Assembly (NCBI GenBank): GCA_016927185.1
Contig: JAFGND010000019.1
Coordinates: forward strand, 1-16,069
Reading direction: 5' to 3'
Origin: Candidatus Coatesiibacteriota bacterium
GTDB taxonomy: Bacteria; JAFGND01
DNA length: 16,069 nucleotides
Position 1 is the first letter of the stretch. Each line of letters starts with the position of its first letter. The notes under the pieces were generated by a model. It was not told where the DNA came from. It was given only the letters and a program-made list of their open reading frames with translations, and made no database searches. Positions 1 to 6,828 of this stretch are shown piece by piece. A program made the translations under genes and the position numbers.

Positions 1-5
1 ATGGC

Positions 6-60
6 TCCTCAAATATCCTGCGCATTTTGAGATCAAAAGTCCTCAAATATCCTGCGCATT
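6..60. repeat. Direct repeat, 21 bp x 2
   Basis: A 21-base unit beginning tcctcaaatatcctgcg occurs exactly at 6-26 and again at 40-60, separated by 13 bases, giving a 34-base period. Each unit starts with ctcaaa, and the spacer begins with ttgag, so ctcaaa (9-14) can pair with tttgag (26-31). The unit has no coding logic with the gene downstream. It looks like part of a dispersed intergenic repeat family cut by the window edge. I see no CRISPR-like spacer series because only two copies are present. The rest of 61-168 holds no gene I can support. Confidence 0.6.
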
Positions 61-168
61 GCCTTGTTTTTCTCTTATCTCGACAGAATGAGTTCATCAG
101 GAAAGATGGTCATACTTCAGTTGATTATCCTCTTGCCAAAAAACTGCATTATATTGACTTGAATCTAC

Positions 169-2781
169 ATGAATACTTTAATACTTATTATTATCGGGAG
201 CCTTATGGGCTCGCTTGAACCATGGATTGAAAACGCACCGCCTGATTACAAACCTGCATTCGAGAAAGCCAATAATGATTATGGAGATCCTGCATCACTT
301 CTGTCAGATACATATGCAATGATGCAGACTGCAGAGGAGAAAGAAGCTTTCTATTTTCTTGCATCCAATATAACACCAGGTGATCGGGTAAGAATGACAC
401 CTCAGGAGTTTGCAACACAGATAAAAGTTGCTGTTGATGCAAGAAACAAGTTTCCCTGGTGCAGGGAGCTCTCGAAAGAAATGTTCCAGCATTATGTTCT
501 TCCATACAGGGCTACCCAGGAACCTTTCGAGGATTTCAGGGGGGAATACTCCAGAGAACTTTTCAAGTTGCTTGAGAATACGAATGATTCTGAGGAAGCA
601 GTATATCTTGTAAATGAGTGGGTTGCATCAAAAATGACATACAAACCTACTGAAAGATATGATCAGGGACCATTATCTACAATCAAGAGAGGCTATGGAA
701 GATGCGAAGAAGAAACAATTCTTTTCATAGCGGCAGCAAGAACAGTTGGTATTCCAACAAGGCAATGCTATACTCCATACTGGACATTCACTGATTCAAA
801 TCATTCCTGGGTTCAGGTTTATGTAAAAGGGAGATGGTATGACCTGGGTCCTGGAGAGCTTACGTCGCTGAACAAGGCATGGTTCAGTGAAAGCAGGAAG
901 AGAGCTGCAGTTCTTGTAACACCAGTTTTCGGCAAGTACAAGGAAATGGAAAATGAAAAGGTTATAGAGAAGGGTCTTACATATTCAATACTTGCATCAC
1001 CTGATTACAAGCAGCCACTTAAAATAAAGATTCTTGATGAAAAGGGCAAAGCTGCTACTGGTTTCAAGATTTCAATAAATGTATACAATTTTGCAAACAT
1101 AAGGCTTTTGTATTCCCAGAAAACTGATGCAAATGGGGAAGCACAATTCTATGTAAATCAAGGAGATTACTATCTTCTTATATGGGATGATAAAATGCCA
1201 AATCTTTATGACTGGAAGAAAATTTCACAACCTTCAAGGGAAAACCCGATTGTAATAAAATACAAACCCAAACCTCTCCGAGATGAAGGATGGTTAAGGG
1301 TAATAAGAGTTAAACCTGAAAAAACCTCCCCTGATAATCGTTACACTCAGGGAGATATAAAAAATATTGAAAACAAAAGGAAACTGAAAGAGCAAGACTG
1401 GCAATCGTACAGAACAACTCTTGGGAAAGAGTTCACTGAAAAAACGAAAACGTATGATTTGCTTAAGGATTGCGGTGGAAACCTTCCCCTGCTTCTGGAG
1501 ATGTACAGGACATTGAGCCCGGAACAAAGGGAGGAATTCAAGAAAATAATAAACATCATGGCAGACAAGGATATAGCAACAATACAACCAGACGAATTGA
1601 AGGAGCATATAATTCTTTCAATGAAATACACAAGATCTTATCATGACAGCATTTACACTAATTACATTCTGCAGCCAAGGATTTATCTTGAATCCAGCCT
1701 CAGATGGAGAAAGAAATGTCTTGATGCTCAGCAGTCCTTGAAATCCAATACAATTGCCGAGAGAGTGAAGGAAATAAACGAATGGATAAACAGCAACTGC
1801 AAGGAGATAGACCCTGATTATATTTTTGGTGATTTTCCGAATGCAGGTGACATGACACTCCTTAAATGCGGTTCAAAAAAGCAGCTTGCAGTGCTTGCAG
1901 TAGGAATGCTTCGTTCAGCAGGAATTCCAGCGAGACTTTCTGAAAACAAGCAATGGGCTGAATATTATCATAACAATACTTTCAATCCACTTTATCCCAA
2001 AAATCCAGAACTGCTTGGTAAAAAAGAAGATAAGCAGGAAAATATATATAAACCTAAGGCTGCATTGCATATCGAATTTCGGCAGAAAGAGGAGAAACTG
2101 GGGAAATCCCATAGATATTATTATGATTTCACGATTTCACATTTCGAGAAAGGCAATTTTGAAGAGGCAGAGCCTGATACTTTTGATGGCGGGATATACA
2201 ATTTCAATCTCTCCCCATCAGAGCATGTTCTTGTTTACGGGCAAAGAAATGTTCATGGTGATGCATATATAAGAGCAATTCCATTCAAGTACAACCCTTC
2301 TTCGAAAAACAAGATGAATATTGATATAACGTTGCCTGACAAGGCAATAAGCAAGGATGATTTCTGCCTCAAGAGCATGGAGGATTTCAGCTGGCACAAA
2401 AGCAGTCAGATACCTGATATAATAAAAGGTGAATGGAAAAAGAAAGGTTTATTGCTTGTTTTCATAAGAAAGGACAATGAGGCAAGTACTTCTGCAATAA
2501 ACAGCCTCAGGAAAACCTTGCAGGTTCTGCATGAAAAGGGAATTGTAATAAAAATGATTACAAAAAGCAGTGATGCAGATCATTTCAAGAAACTGCTTGG
2601 GGAGATGGCTAACAAGATAATGTGGGTAGGAGAGAATGAAAGATTGAACAAGGATTTTCTTATAAGTTCTTATCCAACATACATTTATTTCACCAAACAG
2701 GGGGAGCTTAATCTCTATGCATCAGGTTTCAGCCTTTCCATTGGAAGCATTATTGAAAAAATAGTTCTTCAGAGCAAGTAA
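169..2781 (+). CDS. Exported transglutaminase-like protein with C-terminal thioredoxin fold
   Basis: An 870-residue multidomain protein. A short hydrophobic N terminus (about residues 3-15) suggests export or membrane anchoring. A transglutaminase-like (papain-fold) domain spans about residues 150-235, with a visible triad Cys179 (GRCEEE), His212 (NHSWVQVY) and Asp225 (WYDLGP). An Ig/transthyretin-like domain follows at about 283-345 (DANGEAQFYV). A second transglutaminase-like segment around 545-600 keeps Cys567 (LLKCGSKKQ) but no clear His/Asp partner. Residues about 755-870 look like a thioredoxin fold with a cis-proline (Pro836, SYPTYIYF) but no CxxC. This layout resembles transglutaminase-superfamily proteins of Bacteroidetes-type bacteria; whether it acts as protease, crosslinker or binding protein cannot be told. 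The ATG at 169 is the first in-frame start after a stop at 160-162 but has no good ribosome site, so the start is uncertain (ATG 205 is the alternative, losing the hydrophobic segment). Its stop overlaps the next start (TAATG). Confidence 0.85.
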   Translation: MNTLILIIIGSLMGSLEPWIENAPPDYKPAFEKANNDYGDPASLLSDTYAMMQTAEEKEAFYFLASNITPGDRVRMTPQEFATQIKVAVDARNKFPWCRELSKEMFQHYVLPYRATQEPFEDFRGEYSRELFKLLENTNDSEEAVYLVNEWVASKMTYKPTERYDQGPLSTIKRGYGRCEEETILFIAAARTVGIPTRQCYTPYWTFTDSNHSWVQVYVKGRWYDLGPGELTSLNKAWFSESRKRAAVLVTPVFGKYKEMENEKVIEKGLTYSILASPDYKQPLKIKILDEKGKAATGFKISINVYNFANIRLLYSQKTDANGEAQFYVNQGDYYLLIWDDKMPNLYDWKKISQPSRENPIVIKYKPKPLRDEGWLRVIRVKPEKTSPDNRYTQGDIKNIENKRKLKEQDWQSYRTTLGKEFTEKTKTYDLLKDCGGNLPLLLEMYRTLSPEQREEFKKIINIMADKDIATIQPDELKEHIILSMKYTRSYHDSIYTNYILQPRIYLESSLRWRKKCLDAQQSLKSNTIAERVKEINEWINSNCKEIDPDYIFGDFPNAGDMTLLKCGSKKQLAVLAVGMLRSAGIPARLSENKQWAEYYHNNTFNPLYPKNPELLGKKEDKQENIYKPKAALHIEFRQKEEKLGKSHRYYYDFTISHFEKGNFEEAEPDTFDGGIYNFNLSPSEHVLVYGQRNVHGDAYIRAIPFKYNPSSKNKMNIDITLPDKAISKDDFCLKSMEDFSWHKSSQIPDIIKGEWKKKGLLLVFIRKDNEASTSAINSLRKTLQVLHEKGIVIKMITKSSDADHFKKLLGEMANKIMWVGENERLNKDFLISSYPTYIYFTKQGELNLYASGFSLSIGSIIEKIVLQSK

Positions 2782-4736
2782 TGTTACTGGTACTTGTTTA
2801 TTATCTTGCATTAAGTATTTCTGCAGATATGAACAAGTCGGGGAATTTTTCTGACAATGAGTTATCATATCAGATATTGATACCTGAAAAGAGAGAATCC
2901 CCATCTTATTATATTATTGCAGGATATAAGGATGCAAGAATTTCAAACATCATCTGGCATCTGGAACATTCACCTTTATGGGAAAGTGCATCCATGTACA
3001 AGATGCTTTCCTGCTTTGCCTTTAACAAGAAATTGACTAACTCTATGGAGACCTTGAATATAATTATCAATCCATATGCCAGTAATGGGATAGTCAGGGA
3101 TGTGAAAGTGAAAAGCAGTGACTACAAGACTGATTTCCTTAAATATTCTGTTGCATTGAGTTTGCAAAGCAAGGAGAAACTGGATACAATTCCTTCATAT
3201 TATAATATGACACTTGAGCTTCCTGTCTGGCTGTCAAGACTTGGAATGTCTCTTGTAAACAAGGATACTCCCTTGCTTGAAGGTAGATACTCGACAATAC
3301 CATTCATTAATGCAATAACTGATCCTTCACTTGCATTAAGGGAAGGTTTCGCATGGGCTAACTATGTATATACATGGGAATCAATGGATTCTGCCTTCAA
3401 GGACAGGGGAATGAAAGATTTCAGGATAAATGACTTTGGAAATCCCAATAAATGGCAGGTGTTTCAGGATTTCAATAAATCTTTCTCTACGTTGAGATTG
3501 GGAGTTTACAGATATGGCTCTTTCATGTGGATGGCTTTTTATCTGAAACCTCTTGTTATTTCAGGAACAAAGAATAATCTTTTCCTTAAGAAAACAGTTA
3601 TTCCAGAAAGAATAAGATCCTCATATTCACCGTCGGAAATTCTTCAGTATCAATGGATTATGCCTCCAGAATACACTGATAAAAACAAGAATCTTCAACA
3701 AGCACTTTCTTCTACAGGTGTTTGTGCGTATTTCTTTCATGAATGCCTTACAGATTCAGTTCTTGCAAGCAATTATGTAGATGCGGACTTTTACAGGAGC
3801 TTTCTTCCGGGAAACAGAAGTCTTGATGAAGACAAACTGAAGGAGGTTTTCAGTAAATACCATAATGTCCGCTTGAAATTATACGCAGCTTTTTATATGC
3901 TTGATTTCAAAGCAGTTAACTCATATCTTTTGCATGAATTTGTCTGGCATTATTCAACTCTTTTCCCTGAAGATGAGAAGAGAATCAAGGAAATTTATCA
4001 TAATGCTACAGGATATGATTTCAGCATTATTCCAGCTCAGCAGATTAAACTTACAAGCGATTGTGTATTAGGAGGTTACGGGCTCTTCTTCCCTGGAACA
4101 AAAACTGTAGGTACTCCACATTCATTCAACCTGAATGCAGCAACTTATGGTGACTTGAAATCAATATCTGGAATAAGGCACGATGAGATAGTCAAATTGC
4201 TTGAAGTCATTGATAACAAGGGAATTAAGGATTTCAAGGAAATAGATAGTCTTGGCTTAAGCAGCAAGACAGTTGAAAACATTAAGTTGATGAAAGACAA
4301 GAAGTTAGAAGAAAAGAAATCTGACAGGAGAATTTCCATTGAGATTCTCAAGCTGTTTTCACTGCTTTATTTGAAATATAACATGCTGCCATTCGCAGTA
4401 TTGCTTCTCTTTTTGTTCCTGATTGATTACACAATAAGGAAATATAAAGCAGATATCGCTTCAGAAGGCTTGAGAATAATTACATTTCCAGTGATGCCAG
4501 TGAAATTTCTCAAATATACTATAACATTCATTTCAGCAGCATTGATACTTCTGCTTCTAAATGTCAAAGTGTTCTCGACGTTTTTCTATCTCTTTGTATC
4601 TCTTAGTATTATACAGTCCGGAATATCATTCATGATTTATTCTTTAAAAAAGAAAACCTATCCATTCAAGTACAAGATATTTCTTGTTGTGCTGGAGAAT
4701 GCTACGATGATATTTCTTATACTACTTTTTATTTAG
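2781..4736 (+). CDS. Membrane protein with ComEA-like helix-hairpin-helix domain, function unknown
   Basis: A 651-residue protein whose ATG shares one base with the stop of the upstream transglutaminase-like gene, so the two are probably translationally coupled and act together. The N terminus (MLLVLVYYLALSISAD) looks like a signal peptide. A long soluble region (about 20-440) has no fold I recognise; EGFA near residue 190 recalls the glutamate motif of some metallopeptidases, but no HExxH is present. Residues about 449-505 (FNLNAATYGDLKSISGI, then a second hairpin with GLSSKTVENIKLM) match the double helix-hairpin-helix pattern of ComEA-type domains. Four hydrophobic helices follow at about 535-555, 577-595, 598-622 and 633-651. 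With a signal peptide, the HhH domain would lie outside the cytoplasm, as in ComEA, so DNA binding or a protein-interaction role is possible. The last 15 bases overlap the 3' end of the convergent selenoprotein gene. Existence is firm, function open. Confidence 0.8.
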   Translation: MLLVLVYYLALSISADMNKSGNFSDNELSYQILIPEKRESPSYYIIAGYKDARISNIIWHLEHSPLWESASMYKMLSCFAFNKKLTNSMETLNIIINPYASNGIVRDVKVKSSDYKTDFLKYSVALSLQSKEKLDTIPSYYNMTLELPVWLSRLGMSLVNKDTPLLEGRYSTIPFINAITDPSLALREGFAWANYVYTWESMDSAFKDRGMKDFRINDFGNPNKWQVFQDFNKSFSTLRLGVYRYGSFMWMAFYLKPLVISGTKNNLFLKKTVIPERIRSSYSPSEILQYQWIMPPEYTDKNKNLQQALSSTGVCAYFFHECLTDSVLASNYVDADFYRSFLPGNRSLDEDKLKEVFSKYHNVRLKLYAAFYMLDFKAVNSYLLHEFVWHYSTLFPEDEKRIKEIYHNATGYDFSIIPAQQIKLTSDCVLGGYGLFFPGTKTVGTPHSFNLNAATYGDLKSISGIRHDEIVKLLEVIDNKGIKDFKEIDSLGLSSKTVENIKLMKDKKLEEKKSDRRISIEILKLFSLLYLKYNMLPFAVLLLFLFLIDYTIRKYKADIASEGLRIITFPVMPVKFLKYTITFISAALILLLLNVKVFSTFFYLFVSLSIIQSGISFMIYSLKKKTYPFKYKIFLVVLENATMIFLILLFI

Positions 4737-5252
4737 CTTCTTGATTGCACCCCATGTAGTCTTTGGAATGTCAGTTTCATAGGCTTCAAGGAATTTTGCT
4801 TTCATTGTTTCATAATTCGTACTGTTATCTCTCCAGTAAAGCCTGTGAGCTCCATTGACAATGTAATTCAATGGAATATATTCATTATAAGAGTATCTGT
4901 TCCATGCTTGATCCGCACAATCATTAAGAAAGACAAGATTAGTATATTTTTCCTTGAATGGTTTTACAGAGCTCTTGCTATCGTAGAAAAGACAGAACCA
5001 GATACTTGAGGGATAATTCTGCTTTAGCTCTTTTGCAAGTTTGTCCAGCCAGGGTAACTCCTCGCAGCATGAATTTCAGTAAGGAGAAAACCAGTTCATG
5101 ACAATTACATAACCTTTGTAATCCCTTGACTTATAGAATTTGGTTGAATCAAAGTCCCATAGAGTGAAAGCTGGTGCTTCATCTCCAAGATTAGGTCCTT
5201 TTGCTGCAAGAATGGATGTTATCAAGATAGCAAAGACAATAGCATTTTTCAT
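4722..5252 (-). CDS. Selenocysteine-containing TlpA/AhpC-like thioredoxin (UxxC), exported
   Basis: Reading from ATG 5252 gives 176 codons to TAG (4722-4724) with a single internal stop, UGA at 5076-5078 (codon 59). An excellent ribosome site (AAGGAGGAGC) precedes the ATG. Residues 1-17 (MKNAIVFAILITSILAA) form a signal peptide; GDEAPAF and DYKG follow as in TlpA/AhpC thioredoxin folds. The redox site reads WFSPY-U-N-S-C-C against WFSPF-C-V-Y-C-R in the adjacent paralogue, so the UGA sits exactly at the first Cys of CxxC and the second Cys (62) is kept. Similarity continues on both sides of the UGA (WLDKLA, SVKPF, NLVFL, cis-Pro127 in IPLNYIVN). A SECIS-like hairpin lies just downstream. It is probably an extracytoplasmic thiol/selenol oxidoreductase, with its substrate unknown. 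It is the second gene of a tandem pair, 13 bases after the upstream stop. A pseudogene with TGC/TGT to TGA is the alternative; without Sec machinery it would end as a 58-residue fragment. The 3' end overlaps the convergent gene by 15 bases. Confidence 0.85.
5034..5066 (-). promoter_or_regulatory. Putative bacterial SECIS hairpin
   Basis: Bacterial SECIS elements sit inside the coding region just after the UGA. Here, counting from the base after UGA, positions 10-12 (UGC) can pair with 40-42 (GCA), and 16-20 (GAGUU) with 35-39 (the complementary AACUU register). CC/GG can pair at the top around the apical loop UGGCU at +25 to +29. Alternatively UGCGAG pairs with CUUGCA over six bases. The apical loop at about 25-29 nt with G residues fits the usual distance to UGA. 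The fold was drawn by hand and its pairing is approximate. Confidence 0.5.
5076..5078 (-). other. In-frame UGA read as selenocysteine (codon 59)
   Basis: The codon is TGA on the minus strand (tca on the plus strand). It aligns with the first redox cysteine of the neighbouring thioredoxin paralogue and is followed by N-S-C, giving a UxxC motif. UGA is a genuine stop for the sigma factor, aldolase, TruA and cyclase-like genes in this window, so reassignment of UGA to Trp or Gly is unlikely. Confidence 0.82.
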
Positions 5253-5265
5253 TGCTCCTCCTTGT

Positions 5266-5733
5266 TTATTTCAGCTCGTCGATAGTTTGCTTCATTTCCT
5301 TCTGGCTTATTGAATTCGTTCTTAGAGAGACTTTTCCTTCCTTGTTTATTATATAATTCACTGGAAGGAATTTGTTGAAAACATAGGATTTCCATGCAAC
5401 ATTGTTTGAATCATCAAGAAAAACAAGGTTTTTGCATTTTTCCTGGAAAGGTTTTACTGATTGCCTGCTATTATAATACAACAGGAAGAAAACTACATTA
5501 GACTTCTTGTAATCAAGGGCTAGCTTGTCCAGCCATTTTATTTCCTGTCTGCAATAGACACAAAAAGGACTGAACCAGGTTAAGACAATGACCTTTCCTT
5601 TGTAATCGCTGAGTTTGTATTCCTTTTTCTTGCCAAAGCAGTGCAGCTTGAAGTCAGGGGCAGGATCTCCTTTCTGGACTGCTGCAAAAACAAGACTAAC
5701 TGCGAATAGAATAAGGATAATTGTATTTCTCAT
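5266..5733 (-). CDS. Exported TlpA-like thioredoxin (CxxC)
   Basis: A 155-residue thioredoxin-fold protein. Residues 1-18 (MRNTIILILFAVSLVFAA) are a signal peptide, GDPAPDF starts the TlpA/AhpC-like fold, and the active site is C58-V-Y-C61 in WFSPFCVYC. The cis-proline is Pro124 (FLPVNYIIN). It is a close paralogue of the selenocysteine protein encoded 13 bases downstream, with shared blocks DYKG, VIV, WFSP, WLDKLA, SVKPF and NLVF, and probably sits in one transcript with it. The expected role is thiol-disulfide exchange on exported proteins; whether it reduces, oxidises or serves the selenoprotein is not shown. The start has a GAGG site 6 bases upstream and a TTGACA element further up. It lacks a membrane anchor beyond the signal peptide. 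Confidence 0.9.
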   Translation of the reverse strand: MRNTIILILFAVSLVFAAVQKGDPAPDFKLHCFGKKKEYKLSDYKGKVIVLTWFSPFCVYCRQEIKWLDKLALDYKKSNVVFFLLYYNSRQSVKPFQEKCKNLVFLDDSNNVAWKSYVFNKFLPVNYIINKEGKVSLRTNSISQKEMKQTIDELK

Positions 5734-5755
5734 CTGAACCTCATTTAAAAAAAAA

Positions 5756-5785
5756 TATGAATTCGATATATAAGTTTTTTGTCAA
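5756..5785 (-). promoter_or_regulatory. Possible sigma-70 promoter for thioredoxin pair
   Basis: On the minus strand TTGACA (5785-5780) is followed, after 18 bases, by TTCATA (5761-5756). A start about 7 bases later would leave a short leader carrying the GAGG ribosome site of the gene starting at 5733. The -10 match is weak. The arrangement resembles that upstream of the cyclase-like gene at 8488 (TTGACA, 18 bases, TGCATA). Confidence 0.35.
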
Positions 5786-5863
5786 GAAGAGTCTTGCTGT
5801 GAATTTAATATAGCCCATAGACATCATGGACTGACTTATGGGGAAGTTATATCAAGTTGTTAT

Positions 5864-5880
5864 CCTGAACTTGTTTCAGG
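5864..5880. repeat. Small inverted repeat CCTGAA/TTCAGG
   Basis: CCTGAA (5864-5869) and TTCAGG (5875-5880) are perfect inverted arms around CTTGT. It lies downstream of the stop of the propeller gene on the minus strand and upstream of the thioredoxin pair. Short palindromes of this kind (atcctgaac...tttcagg) recur in intergenic DNA of many bacteria as dispersed elements. It could also slow transcription, but no U-tract follows, so it is not a classical terminator. Confidence 0.45.
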
Positions 5881-5903
5881 GTCTCATTCCTTGTTTCCAC
5901 TTA

Positions 5904-6818
5904 CTACCTTACCTTCACCACCCTCTTGCATTCCTTCCCTGTCTTAATAATATAAACTCCCTGTTTCCAGCTGCTTGTATCAAGAGAATGCTTGCCTTTA
6001 TCTAGTTTCATTATTAGTTGCCCAGTCAAAGAATAGATAGCCCCTGAAGATGGCAGGGAGAGTGACAAGCGGGAGGAGAAGGGGTTGGGAGAAATGGAGA
6101 AGGATTTGGATGGAATATAAGATGTTGATTTGTTACTACTGTAACCAGTATTAATATAGGTTTCTATTGCATATAAATAATAATCATCACTTCCAACATA
6201 AACAATTCCAACTGCGATACAGGGAGAAGAATATACCCAACTACCTGTCTTATATTTCCATTTAAGAGTTCCTGTTGAGCAGTTTATTGCATTAAGATAA
6301 TGATCACAACTTCCAACATAGACAACTCCATCTGAAACACAAGGAGAGGACAAGTAAATCCAAAAATCTGTCTTATATCTCCATTTAAGAGTTCCATCAG
6401 AGCAGTTTATTGCATAAAGATAATCATCTCTACTTCCAATATAAACAACTCCATCAGAAACACAAGGAGAAGATTCAACCATTCCACCTGTCTGTTATCT
6501 CCATTTAAGACTTCCATCTGAGCAGTTTATTGCATAAAGATAATCATCCTCACTTCCAACGTAAACAACTCCTTCTGAAACACAAGGAGAAGAGTAAACC
6601 CGATCACCTGTCTTATATCTCCATTTAAGAGTTCCAGCTGAGCTGTTTATTGCATAAAGATAAGAATCATCACTTCCAACATAAACAACTCCATTTGCGA
6701 CACAAGGAGAAGAATGAACACCAGAACCTGTTTGATATCTCCATATCAAATCTCCGGGAGCTGAGAAAAGAAATCCTATTGAAAAAAGAATGAAAATAGA
6801 GATCAATAATGCTTTCAT
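5904..6818 (-). pseudogene. PQQ-like beta-propeller secreted protein, interrupted by TAA
   Basis: From ATG 6818 (ribosome site AGGGAGGT) the frame runs to TAA at 6495-6497 after 107 codons, then continues in the same frame to TAG at 5904-5906, for about 304 codons. The TAA replaces the Tyr of the repeat motif KWRYQTG: it reads KWR-stop-QTG, a single base change (TAT to TAA), not a frameshift. The full product would be a signal peptide (MKALLISIFILFSIGFLFSA), five PQQ-like 40-residue blades, and a C-terminal sorting tail (SISPNPFSSRL, IYSLTGQLIMKL, GVYIIKTGK). If translated as two pieces, the second (ATG 6482) would carry the sorting tail but no signal peptide and could not be exported. It lies 10 bases behind the related intact gene and probably shares its transcript. 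Recent decay or a sequencing error are the options; because the stop is TAA, selenocysteine recoding is excluded. Confidence 0.75.
6160..6755 (-). repeat. Five coding repeats of about 120 bp (propeller blades)
   Basis: The blade unit SSPCVSDGVVYVGSDD recurs five times at about 120-base spacing, with strong identity at DNA level (for example acaactccat followed by tgaaacacaagg on the plus strand). The third unit carries the TAA stop. Confidence 0.85.
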
Positions 6819-6828
6819 TTTTACCTCC

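Noticed and set aside
154-182. TTGACT with TTTAAT 17 bases later as promoter for the transglutaminase-like gene
   Set aside because: The predicted start would lie downstream of ATG 169 and remove the hydrophobic leader; it would need ATG 205, which has no ribosome site.
27-218. 63-codon open frame at the left edge
   Set aside because: It begins inside the repeat, has no ribosome site, resembles no family and overlaps the transglutaminase-like start.
3900-3990. HEFVWH in the membrane protein as a metalloprotease site
   Set aside because: The spacing is HExxxH, not HExxH, and no third ligand pattern is clear.
5076-5078. UGA reassigned to Trp or Gly genome-wide
   Set aside because: TGA ends the sigma factor, aldolase, truA and cyclase-like genes, in three cases inside a coupled overlap with the next gene. 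Trp is encoded by TGG throughout, and no other long frame here is broken by TGA.
6495-6497. Recoded stop in the interrupted propeller gene
   Set aside because: The codon is TAA, which neither selenocysteine nor pyrrolysine systems use; a point mutation of TAT is simpler.
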